Shown piece by piece: positions 38,155-49,368 of a DNA stretch of 64,000 bases. Under the pieces are notes generated by a model. It was not told the DNA's origin. It was given only the letters and a program-made list of their open reading frames with translations, and did no database searches. The DNA is from Ooceraea biroi (Eukaryota; Arthropoda; Insecta; Hymenoptera; Formicidae). The translations under genes and the position numbers were made by a program. Numbering within the stretch: the first letter of the stretch is position 1; every line of letters begins with the position of its first letter. The DNA lies in contig NC_039517.1 in NCBI RefSeq assembly GCF_003672135.1, positions 1,178,001 through 1,242,000 of the forward strand, read 5' to 3'.

Positions 38155-38799
38155 AACACCTCGACATCGGTTGCGTACCTGAACCGGAAAGATTCATGAT
38201 AAGACCTGCGCCAACCCTCGGCGCGCGGACTCGTTAATACCTCGTATCGAGCCGAGAAAGCGCATAATTGCCGCCGGCAACCCCGAAGCAGTTCCAGCAT
38301 TCTCCAGGACGGTAGGGTGACGCGTCCAGGAAGTGTACCCATAATTGCGGGGCTAATAGACGGCGGAGGGTGGTGGGAGGGACGGAGGCGGATGGAGGAG
38401 CCGAGGCAACGAACGACACGAGAGCCGTGACGCCGTTAGTGTATGGATTAATTAGCGATAAGGCTTCTAATGAGCGGCAGGTGAGTGAGCGAATGTGCGC
38501 CGGGCGAACGACCAAGTAAGCCGCCGCTCGTATCATGGTAGTTCTTCAGTCCGTTTGATGCGTGAGTTACGACTGTACGCAGGATGAGGAACGCGATGAG
38601 GATGTTTCAAGTGGCTCCTAGTCGCGCCGGATAATGAGTATCGTTCATTCGTTTCCGTAGAATTAACACTTAGGCTGTAACACGTGGGTGAGCTTCTGCG
38701 TGGAACAACGTGTCGTCCAGGTACGGCTGATTGTCTGAGCAACTTGAGCAGGACCGATATTGTGGATTAAAAGTGAAATGAACATTTCTATAATATATA

Positions 38800-39000
38800 T
38801 TAGGTCATACCCAAGTAATCCAGGTCGCGTCTAGCTGGATACAACTCAATGTAGTAGTTATCGAGAACTTTGTTGTTTGTGTTTTAAAAGTTTATTCTAC
38901 AAAATTAATATACGACAAGCTCATATGTCGTGCTGTCGTAGATATGTGTTTAGTTTGATTTATTGCCGCGCGACCCGGATTACTTAAGTTAATGACCTAA
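38800..39000. mobile_element. Mariner-type MITE, 201 bp
   Basis: A short element with ~30-bp inverted ends. The left end reads TTAGGTCATACCCAAGTAAT and the right end read inward is TTAGGTCATTAACTTAAGTA, with both continuing into ATCC and GGTCGCG. A TA duplication lies on each side (38798-38799 and 39001-39002). TTAGG at the tip and TA targets point to the mariner branch. No coding capacity. Differences between the arms are mostly a small indel. Confidence 0.88.
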
Positions 39001-39002
39001 TA

Positions 39003-41614
39003 TAATATATATCAATGTGAGAAACAGAATTAACGTTAACGCTGGCTCACGCGCTCGAACTTAGCCGGCTAGTCTGGAGAGGCGTTGAAAGCCTCTTTCT
39101 CTCGATCTCGATCCCGTCTGGATCACGCGCCCGAGCGGATTAGCGTAACGATCTGTACCTCTTGGGGAGCTCCAGCTGCGACTTAAACGTATCCTCTTGC
39201 TAATAATAAAAGCAGAGGGGGAGAAGATGCCTTAATGTTGGCGCTAATTGTTCACGACGATCCTCTATCTGTCTCTCTCTCTTTCTCTGATACATTGATG
39301 AATAATTCTGGACATTAATAAAAACCGTCGCGGCTCAGTTATACGCTTAATCACGAGACACAGAGACGCCGTGGGTGCTTATATAGGGTGAAACGCGCTC
39401 CACAATAGAGATCTCGGTCTCGCGCTCGCGCACTCCCCTCAGCCCCGCGACTCGTTTACATGAAATTACATCGGCGCTAACAATCGGGCGTAACGTGCGT
39501 GCCCGGATCGTCGCGACGGCGTCGCCGGGGTCGGTTTCGCCGGGCGTGTGGAAGGTGTACCTTGAATGGAATTATGCGGTTACTTTTGCGCAACGTGGCA
39601 TTACGGGATACGAAGGCTGTCGAGAAATAATGGCCGCGCGCGCGTTTATGGCGCGCGAGTGCGCGGCGGCCGTTGGGCAGACAGGCACCTTAAGAGGGCC
39701 GTGGAGTCACGTCCTGTGAATTGTGGGCCACGTGACAGAGGCGTGATCGAGGTGCGACGCGATGGAACAATGCCATCGGAGCTCTTCGAGGAGGAATGCC
39801 GGCACGCCGCGCCCATCTTTGCACGATCCGCGTCGCTGGCTGATCTTGAGCGACGACGACCACGAGAAACGTCCGTTTTCGTGTAATCGCGTCGACAATC
39901 GAGTCGACCGCGGGGATTCGGTGACCGAGATCGATCAGGGAGAACTCCAAGTCGAGAGTTCCTCTCCGCACTCAACGGCCAGGGCCAGGAACTTCCGCGC
40001 GTCGCACTGAAACTCGCTCGCGAGGAGTTCTTGAGACACGCTCGTCGTCGTTGTCTACATTGTGGCTCGTGTCTTGTATATTTTGTGACGAGTACGTAAA
40101 GTGTGCCACAAAAGTAGAAAATGGTGAGCGATAAACTTGACGCACGCTTTGAAACGACGCGACAATCATTCGACTTATCGAGATACGGAAAATTCAAGAG
40201 AAGCGAAGTGTCGAGACACTCTAGTCTAGACGATTATCTTCTACGGACAGAGTCCCGAGAGAGGAAACTTTCTTCAGTAGGTATGATTCGATAGGTGAGA
40301 CCGCTTGCTAGCCGGACATGGCCGGTGCACGAAAGTCAGCCTATGTCGTCTATGTAAACCATAGGCCTGCACCTTTACGGCGTCATTGGCCGCTAACGGG
40401 ATCGCTGATTTCCACACGGAGACCGATAGTCGGCCGTGCCCCAACTGCTCGATTTACGGTCGCGGAGGCGTTAAATGGACTTTTACGCCAGCTAATGCTC
40501 CGCTTTGCACTTTGCTTTCCGAAGCCTCTCCTCAACAAAGACGTCCTTCATCTTCAACATTCGACTCTCGCGAAAGGAGAACCGGTTTCCAAAGCACCGC
40601 GTTCCCTCTCACTTTAGAATTCTCGAATCTGTTTACCTATTTTTCAATTTTCTTTATGCTTAAAATTAAATGCTTGAGAAAGTTCGTAAGGTCACAAATG
40701 ATAGAATCAGGCGGCTGCATTAACTCTAAACGTTGTCATGGTAACTTTAATTTCTACCAAAAAAACAAGAGAAAGAGAGAGATTGCAAGAGAAGGACCTA
40801 CCATTGCTTGCTTCATTTAAATACGGAAGGTGTGAGAGGAGCGGAGCCGTTTTCTCTCCATCCATCTCGCGCGGCCGGCTCGTAATCGGAAATTACCACC
40901 GCGCGCCAAATTCGTCGAGCGAGCCAAAGAGCGATCCGCTAATGCGCCTCTCCTAATGAAGCCATCCATCGTCGACGTGCAGGTAGCCCGCGGTCGTCGA
41001 TCGATGGTCCGTTTTCCACCCGCCATAATGGACCTGGCAGGCCACACACCGTAAAACGCCGCGTGTACACGCACACGCACACGCACACGCGTGCGTCATG
41101 CACACGCGAGAGCGCACGCCTTAAGTAGGTACCGCCGTGCGTGTCACGCGCGTTATAAGAATGCGATAAGACGCGTGACACGCCATCATGTCCCGCTCGC
41201 GGACAATACGAAATCCGCCCGGTCGTTGTCGCCGCCGGTCTCGAGCGTTCCGCTCCATTCCGAGAGAGTCCGCGCGCCATTGTGCCGACCCCGACGCCCG
41301 TCGTCGTCGGACGACGACGGTGCCATTGCCGAAGAGGAGGCCCCCCCTCGTTCGTCTCGTGACCTTATTCCACTAAATTGTACGCGACACGCATGCCGAA
41401 CGAGCGGCAACCCGCGCGCCGAAACACGCGCCGGAGTCCGCGCGGCGTGTTCCAATTTCAGCGGATCCTGCACGGCGATTGTCACCAGAATTCCGACTTG
41501 GTACAGTTAAGGCTCCTAACTTTTCGAAAGACTCACGTGACTTTTCCAAGTCTTCCTCGCGACTGCACCTCATTTTGCACTTGTCGATATCATCATTAAT
41601 TTCTTCTCGTAATT
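39003..41614. other. Noncoding stretch left of the AT palindrome
   Basis: GC-rich unique sequence with a CACACG run (about 41068-41100). The plus-strand frame at 39495-39719 and others nearby show no recognisable domain. I call no gene. Confidence 0.5.
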
Positions 41615-41781
41615 TTATGGTGACCATATATGGTCACCATAATAATATTATATATATATAATATTATAATTATATATATATATTAATTATATTATTATAT
41701 TATTATTATAATATTATGGTATATTATTATTATTATTATTATTATTATTGTTATTGGTATATTAATAATAATATACCATAA

Positions 41782-41822
<41 letters not shown>
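41615..41822. repeat. AT-rich palindromic block with (TA)n
   Basis: It begins with a perfect 28-bp palindrome (41615-41642; arms TTATGGTGACCATA). ATATAATATTAT-type inverted segments follow, then a TTA run whose flanking arms (TATTATGGTATATT and its complement, about 41712 and 41770) pair, and finally (AT)17 at 41788-41822. The whole block can fold on itself. Confidence 0.9.
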
Positions 41823-41824
<2 letters not shown>

Positions 41825-42121
41825 CCCGAGTCGAAATTTTGCGCCTACTTTAATGCTTTTAGCAGTCGTACGAACCTACTTTTAGGAAAATAGAACCTAG
41901 AACTCTTATATTGAAACTCAAACTCCTACAAACAGATGTTAAGATGCTATTTTGACCCTGCAACATTCGGCTATAATCTTGATCGTAACCTGCTTTGACG
42001 CTCTAGCGGCAAAAAAGGAAATTTCGGACATATTTTAGTGTTAAAGTAGCTAAATAGACGCTGAATAACGCCTCGGATGAAGAATTCGAGGTTCAATGTA
42101 GAACTAAAATTTCGACTCGGG
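41825..42121. mobile_element. Inverted-repeat MITE with CCCGAGTCGAAATTTT ends
   Basis: A 297-bp element with 16-bp perfect inverted ends CCCGAGTCGAAATTTT, inserted at the edge of the AT-rich palindrome. The flanks TATTG (left) and TATAG (right) may be a diverged 5-bp duplication. No coding capacity. Its termini match those of the 879-bp element at 32273 in 13 of the first 15 positions. Confidence 0.75.
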
Positions 42122-45099
42122 TATAGTCGCGATAATAAATATTTTATTTATCTTTTAATCAAGAGAGAGAACGCTGATTGTTCGCAATTAAAAGATCTTA
42201 TTAAAAAATGGTCGGCTGACTGACTGGGAGCAGACGTTGACTCCTGAATATTTCCGAGAGCGAAGGAGAAAGAAAACGGTCTCTTTAAAGAGAAAGCGGA
42301 GCACTCGCCAGTGGTTTTAGTCGAATTTCAACGAAAAAATCGAGCTGCATCGGACTAACTGACGACGCCTCGTCAGGTATCGGGACGATAAAGATTATCT
42401 CGATGGTCGAGGGTGTAAGAATGGCTGTTACCTCGTTACACGGTACCCCGGTGTACCTACTTACACACGGCCGCTAACTTGCGCGTTCCCTCACACGTAC
42501 AGACGCATACGGACGCACGCGCGGGTATACGGTCTTATTATCGCGCCGGTGCAATTAAAGAAGGAAGCCTAGAAATTAGCGGGTGGCGGACGTTGGTAAG
42601 TATAGAGTCCGCCGTGTGGTACGAGCCAGTGGCATCAACCACGAGAACCGGGGGGATGGCTCGTTGAGTCTACGAGGAAAAGGGAGAGCGAGCGGGAGCG
42701 AGAGAAGGTAGAAGGCTGAGAGCGAGAGAGAGAGAGAGGTGAGATTACGAGCGGGAAAGAGGAAGAGAGAGAGAAAGAGCGATACCGAGAGCAAGAGAGA
42801 GGGAGAGCGAAACTCCTGAATATGCATGGGCCAAACGGAACGGGACGAGGACGAGATAAGGGCCGACTTATTTTTCCTGCCTTTCATTTTGTACCATCCT
42901 TATTTTATTTTGGCGCTAACTGCTACCGCTACCCGCTACGCCACCGGAGATGGCCCTCGTTTCTACCTTCCTCCTCCTCCTCTTCCTCCTTGCCTCTCTC
43001 GCCTCACCTCCCTGTCCTCCTGGTCGGTCTCGCGAGAAGCCGAGAGTCGCGCAACTTGAAATTCTCCCTCATCGTTACTTGATGTCGCGCTACCCCGATA
43101 TCGCCTATTTTATCTGGAGGACCGGGGGCGAACCTGCCGCGCGACGGCCGTTAAATTTTCTGACGTCTGATCGCTCGTCACCGCGCTCTCGAGCGAAGAC
43201 CGGTCGAGGGACGTCGCCTCTCATTTTCGCGACATTAATTGCGATGCTCGTGAAACGTCGCGCGGGTTGAGCGGTCATTTTTAAACCGCTTCTCTCTCTC
43301 TCTCTCTCTCTGCCTCCCTCTTTGAAGTATTCATTTGCGTCAAGCGTGTCGCGAGTTTCGATTATAAAGCGTACGGAAACGCGAATCGTGTGCAACGAAG
43401 CGATTCGACGCGCGGAACAAAAATAAGTGAGATTCGAACGGTGCGGTGGATGCGTCTTGTAATTATGAAGGACGTGCGAAATTGTGGAAACTATTTCTCG
43501 AAGGGAGGAATAAAATCCGAGAAATTTCATATGTCGTTAGAAGCTGGTTTCACGTGACTGCACGGGTATTTCTGCGGACCAGCATCCCGTGCAATTATTC
43601 CTGAGGCGAGTTCCTGGGGTGCGGGCTAGAGAGAGAGCAGAGTAAATGTCGGGGCGGAAGGAGCACTAATGGGGCATTAAATAAAAATATTCATTGGCGG
43701 CCGAAACGCCCGGCATCCCGGGTCGCGAGTTGGCGTTTTATGGAGCTTAATTGTCGGCGGAAACGCGGCATTACGTGCCAAGGTGTTCATTTTATAACTC
43801 ATTTATTAAGAGGCGATATGGATTTCGTCTTAATAATACTTAAGGAGTGTGAAGGATTAAAGAGAAAATTAATGCAACAGCAGAGATGACCGGAAAAAGG
43901 CATGGAACGTGTTCAGACATCCTTGATATACACGTCCATAAACAGAAAACTCGTTCCAATCACCATTAAATTCAAACGAGAGAAAGACTGAACTTTGCAG
44001 ACTTTCCGGACTGCCCGCGAACCTGCGCGAGCGCATAACATAACAATCTTGTTCAATATTTCGCAAGCCTTGCGCGTTCAGGAATTTGTCTAGCAGGTTC
44101 GCCTGGGATTCACGTCCACGGATTCACATGTTATACATCGCGTAATTACAACCGTGCGGCGATACTACCGCGCGCTGTCCTGAAGAGGGACAGCTTGACG
44201 TGGACGCCGGCGAAGAAGAGGGCGGATGTCCCGAAAATCGCGATTAGTATGCGTCTGCTCGCGTCGCGCCCTGCGGGCCGTCCTTAACGGCGGCACGACG
44301 TCGCGCCCGGCAGAACTCACTTCCTCTTTCCCGCGATGGGCGATCGGAGAAAAAGCGGAATCATGAATATGCATCGTGCACGGACCCCGGGGCACGACGA
44401 CCGTTTGTTGGCGGCGTTTCGCACCCGGCCCTCGGGCCCCGAGGTTCGTCGAGGTCGCGCGGGCTTCTCGAACTCCGGCTCGCACGGCAAACGGAATTAC
44501 GGATGCATCGCCACCCTCTCTATTTCTCTCTTTCGCTTCTCCCTCAGCTGTACAATTTTTAATACTGCAATTGATGTATGATACGGGTTGGTCCCCGAAC
44601 ACTCGGCACTTGATACACGATCGCAAGAGGTACGAGGGTGCAACTGTACGTACTGTGCGATTATCATACGGTACGGAAATAATTCGCGCATTTATTCGCG
44701 AGACGTCTGCCTATGCATTATGCATTTTGACCAATGAAGATGCGGGAAATTATCAGGAAAGTGCGCGCATGCAAAATGCATTTCCTCCGACGATCTTTTG
44801 AGGACTGAACCGCGCCAATGGCGAGCGTCCACCTGCCCGTGGCATTCGACAACTTCGACGGAATCGTCGGTGCGTTTCATATGTCCGTTAATGTTTAGAT
44901 TATGTTTCTGTTGCGTAGTGCGGGCTGATGCAGTAGTACTCGCGAGTGCACGTGTAGCCTAACCGATCCAGCTGCTCCGATGATTTAGCGCAAATAGATT
45001 GCTCGCTGATGGAAGATCGCTCATTCTGCCAAGTACGATCAAATTTCTCGTATGGCCCGTTTAGCAAGAAAAAGAGAGGTTTGCTCGTTGCAAACAGGA
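42122..45099. other. Noncoding stretch with GA tracts
   Basis: It contains a long purine-rich tract (42660-42815), (TC)11 at 43290-43311, and a moderately AT-rich segment at 43660-43860 rich in ATTAA/TTTATGG words that could be regulatory. TGAATATGCA occurs twice (42817 and 44364). I see no supported exon. Confidence 0.5.
43290..43311. repeat. (TC)11 microsatellite
   Basis: Uninterrupted TC dinucleotide run. Confidence 0.95.
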
Positions 45100-45509
45100 T
45101 ACTGGCGCGCTTTCACGAGTTTTGTATCGTCGTAATATTATATCGATGTTTCTTGTCGAAGACGTTCAAAACTTCCCAGAGATATTTTAAGGCTCTCGTT
45201 TATGATACTCTTGTTGCTACTGGACGTACGATGAAATCGTATTATCGTGTGACAAAAGACGAAATACTGCAGGATTTTTTGAACGTCTTCGACAATCCAC
45301 GAGACACCAATATGAGCCTTGCATTGATGCAGAAGGAAATTATTTTAATTTCTTTAATGAAATGTTCTGTTGCTAAAGTTTATTGCAAATAAAAAGTATT
45401 TATAACTTGGAAAGGGAGCATTTCCTGATCCAAGTTTATATGACGTTTTTTTCATCTTTACGGTAGAAAATACTCTTAAAGTTTGTCCATCCATTTCTGA
45501 AACATCCTG
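45100..45509 (-). mobile_element. Possible terminal fragment of a DNA transposon
   Basis: On the minus strand the sequence starts at 45509 with CAGGATGTTTCAGAAATGG, preceded by TA. It runs on with AT-rich DNA typical of the untranslated end of insect Tc1/mariner-like elements. I found no partner terminus, and the inner boundary near 45100 is a guess from composition. A 127-codon plus-strand frame across it (45009-45392) resembles no protein I know. Confidence 0.4.
45153..45295. repeat. Inverted repeat with 19-bp perfect arms
   Basis: TTGTCGAAGACGTTCAAAA (45153-45171) and its exact complement (45277-45295) are separated by 105 bases. It sits inside the AT-rich transposon-like fragment. Confidence 0.9.
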
Positions 45510-45563
45510 TATACTAATAAGAGAATTTAATGAAGGCAATGTTTGTTTCTATAAGACCATTAA

Positions 45564-46039
45564 CCCTTAGAGGACCGGGGTGGCCCCTATATGGGCCACT
45601 AAAGTGGCTACAAGATAAATAACTGTTTAATGTGCATATATAGGTATATATAAAACTATAAAATAAAAAAATAAAAAAGGAGCTACAAAACTTTCTATGT
45701 CCATGCAATTAGCTTTGGATAACGCCAAAGAAAGTTTTATACATGCATGTAACTGTTATTATTCATTTAGGCTTATTTAAGTTGGCAACACTGTTCCTAT
45801 GTAAAATTTCGATAATCTGATCTTAAAATCGTGATTAGCGATATCAAAAACCCTTAGAAACACTAAGATTAAAAATTTGAAAATTTTGAACATTTGCCAA
45901 ACCGTTCGAGGCCGGACTGGCCCATATATGGGCCAGGTACGAACTTGGGAACTTTACGGAACCTAAAGGTTGCATATATGCATAAATTTTACGTTGAAAA
46001 ATTTCAAATTTCAATGGACAAATCCCGGCCCTCTAAGGG
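45564..46039. mobile_element. piggyBac-like MITE with GGCCCATATATGGGCC palindromes
   Basis: A 476-bp element with ends CCCTTAGAGG followed by (A/G)CCGGG, inverted at both sides. The left flank is TTAA (45560-45563) and the right flank is TCAA (46040-46043), best read as a TTAA duplication with one mutation. CCC tips plus TTAA targets fit piggyBac. Near each end is a palindrome: TGGCCCCTATATGGGCCA at 45581-45598 and TGGCCCATATATGGGCCA at about 45918-45935. No transposase frame is present. Confidence 0.82.
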
Positions 46040-48536
46040 TCAACTATGTTACTATATTACTACAGTAACTATAATATATTATCGGATGTGTCGAGCACAT
46101 TGTAATAAAGAGATTATCCGATAAGTTACCCGGCTCGTTACAATTTATTAGCGCATGGTAGTAAATGAATATTCATAAACACTTGGCTCTTCTATGGACG
46201 TTTGTTACATCGAGATGATGGTATGGTTACAATACGGGCGGACAGGAGCCAACAGTAAATTCACGCAGCGGGGTAACCATTATCAAATCAAGCATCAGAC
46301 AATTATTGTACTTTTTGAATCCTGAAGAAACCCATCATGTCACTCTCAAAGCCTTAAGAAACAATGAACGCGAGGCCGCAAGATTCCCCAGTGATCAATA
46401 ACTAGGCTCCAAAGTAGGTCGAAACCGCATGCGGAAATGATCATCCAAGACTCAGGCGAGTGCGGGTGCGACGAAACGGAAGCCGAGCGAGTTTGGGACC
46501 AAAACCGGAATGGAAAAAAAAGGGAGGAACCGCTGACGGGGGGGAGAGGAGACTCACGGAGGAAAAAGGGCAAGCAGCACCCCTTCGAGCATGGTGCGGC
46601 TCGCAGGCGCAAGGCAGGAAGGAAACGCGAAATAAATATAGCGAGGCCACACGGAGAACAGTCCGGCCGGATTCTCGCGGGTACGACGTAGGTAGCTACG
46701 TGCATGCGGCAAGGGGTACGGCAGGGGGGTTAGGGGGTGGTCCGTGCGGGGAACTGGAACTGGAACTGGACGCGCGGCAGTCCGGCCAGAAAGATACATA
46801 TTTTTAAATATTTTAGTCACGGTCCGCAATCGCCTCGTCACGCAGCCTTGCCACCTACTGCCTGCTCTACCCATTACGTACCTACTACTTACCAGGTACG
46901 TGCCTGGGCATCGCCGCGGGTATGCCGCGCGTTTCTGACTTCCTCGTAACCCGCTGCCGTTCCCGCTCTCTCTCTCTCTCTTTTTCTCACTCTATTTCTA
47001 TCTTTCTGTCTTTCTCTCTCTTCCTCTTTTTCTCGTTCCTTTGCAACTATCCGGTGTCGGGTACCGCGCAACACGCGAGTTCTCCGTTCTCCGCCTCGGC
47101 CGAGTGTGCGTGCGCGTTGGGCCGCGTGTATCGCGCGTATATCGTATCGCCCGCGCGGTGGCGATTCCACGTTTCCACGGGAGAGCTTTTGCTGGTCGAA
47201 ACGCTTCGTCGGGAAGTGTGTAAGCGGCGCGACCGTATCTGTGCCGTTCTGATGCAACGTCCTGATGGTCAATCCCCTTGGTCGGTGGACGTGAGGATGC
47301 CGAGAACGGTACCAGCGGCGCGTACTTATTATCACCCGACACTCGTGTCTCGATAGAATGTACGCATTTGCATGCACCTGGATTATTAACCGTTGCGATG
47401 TATATTATTATTGACGCGGAACATTTTCAACTATTTGCGGCGGCGGAAGTCCGGCCACTGTTATCACGAGGTTGATGTCTTCGCGGAGAACAACATCCTT
47501 ATCTCGCTGCTAAGCGGTTTTATTTTAAATGATGCGCGCCGATCATTATGGATAACGGTCTCGTGCATTATTCATCGCGCGCGTACACACTGTACAGTCC
47601 TTTATCTATTGCTTTCCGATCGTTATGGCGAGGCATCGCCGTGCGTTTCTGACTATCATTCTCAACGATCCTCTGCCAAGTTATTTGAGTAAACGCGCGA
47701 GCCTTACGCCTCCCGCGCTCGTCCTCAGCACGTTCGCCATCGTGCGTCACGTGGCAATGACAGCGATTTTGTTTTCACTTCTTTCATTTAGTTTTCTTTT
47801 CGTTTTATTTCACGTCCACCAGAGACAAGTAAAGTCTACCTTCCTCATACGAGAAATAAAAGAAACGTGAGGTAGTCCGGTTTTCCAATCGCACGGTAAC
47901 GCCAGCGGAGCGACCGGATGTCCTCAGGTCGTCATCTTGGCCGGATATCGTGCGCGAGAGGTCTGAGGCCGATTCTTTTGTCTTGCCGCTCTGCTGCGTA
48001 CTGTTCGTTCCCGCCTTGGCTTTTCCACTCGCCGTGGCTTTTCCTCTTTCGTGTTTGCGTGTTACCGGATGCGAGACGTCTCGAGTGTCGTCTCATTTAG
48101 CGCGGACGGGAAAACGCCTCGTGAAAAGACTCGCGTTGCGTGGATCTACACGACGACTAACAGCGATTAATGGAAAACCCATCAGCGCCGGCACGCCGCG
48201 CGTTGTCGGACCGGTTGGTTTTCTCGCGGAATCTTATTAAGTCGCGTGAATTAACATACTCGCCCGTGCCCGAGCGGAGTAATTCCTCCTCTCTCGCGGC
48301 GTCCTCCAGAACAGAACAGCCTGGAGACACTTTTGCCGCGCGCGGGAGGCTCCTCTTGGGGAGCCGGCTTAGCCGGGGATCACCGTGAAAGATCAAGCGA
48401 CTCGCGGAAGAGGTTTCCACGAGTGGAAAGTGAAAATCCCCGCTAAGGTGGAAGCGGATTCGTCCTTAAGCGCGCGAGATCTCGCGCGAGATCCGAGGAG
48501 CTCTCAGTAGCGGTAGCCAGGCCAGAAAGAGAGAGA

Positions 48537-48537
<1 letters not shown>

Positions 48538-48606
<69 letters not shown>

Positions 48607-48608
48607 GC
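48538..48608. repeat. (TG)24(AG)11 compound microsatellite
   Basis: An uninterrupted 48-base TG run switching directly to an AG run. It is the longest dinucleotide array in the window. Confidence 0.97.
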
Positions 48609-49339
48609 AACCTGACACGAATTTAACGAGTAGACGCGTCATTAAGGGGGTGTTGGGTACCGGGAGTCATAAGCCGAACGAGGAGCGAGGGACGGGCGGT
48701 GGAGCAAGAGCGGATGGATAGGTGGGTGAGTGGGTGGACGAAGGAGGGGTGTAGCAAGCTGCGGTGGAAATGAAGGCGCACCGTGGCCGGAAAAATGCGA
48801 GGACCTTCGTCTCCCCGCATACATTTCCATACATCAGCCCATCCAGCTACGTCGGCTGGTGCGAGCGCGAGGGACGATCTGCCTGACGACGCGGCGCGAG
48901 CGAGAGGAAGCCACCGGCCGAAAGAAGAGAAAGATCAAGAGAGAAAGAAAGGGATAGAGGGACGGAGGAAAGGGAGACTCCGTGGATAAGGGGACCAACG
49001 GAATAAATCCAACTAATTAGACGAGAAAAACCGCGGATTAATTACCCGTCGCCTTCGCTTCCTCCCACCCACGGCGGTCTCTTCAACGTTTGCCTCTTCC
49101 TCCTCCTCGCCCGGATCCCTTCCGGCTGGCCGAGCGCGGTAAACAATTTTTCATCCCTCGTTCGCGCGCGCCGTGACGCCCTTCGTCTTCTTTGCTCTTC
49201 GCTTCGGTCGCACAGTGCGACCACGGCGCAAAGTCTTCGATATCGCGCGACGCGCATCGATCGGTTTCGAGTGCAAATTAAATTTTTTTTTTGATAGATT
49301 TTTTTACGTCCTCAAGAGAAGGCGAAGATCGATGAGCGA

Positions 49340-49368
49340 GGAGTCGACGGGATTGTCCCGTCGACTCC
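49340..49368. repeat. Hairpin, 13-bp perfect stem
   Basis: GGAGTCGACGGGA, a three-base loop TTG, then the exact complement. It lies in unique GC-rich sequence. Confidence 0.9.

Larger units (their letters stand above)
33152..38797. other. Noncoding stretch between the 879-bp element and the 201-bp MITE
   Basis: Unique, mainly GC-rich sequence. It includes a purine-rich tract (about 34620-34850), an AT-rich part (36060-36370), GCATGCAT/GCACG alternating repeats (about 36470-36510), a GAA run (37316-37345), and hairpins at 36860-36891 and 38129-38154. I see no recognisable coding exon. Confidence 0.5.

Noticed and set aside
45009..45392. 127-codon plus-strand frame
   Set aside because: It lies across an AT-rich transposon-like fragment and an inverted repeat, opposite to the apparent element direction; no similarity recognised.
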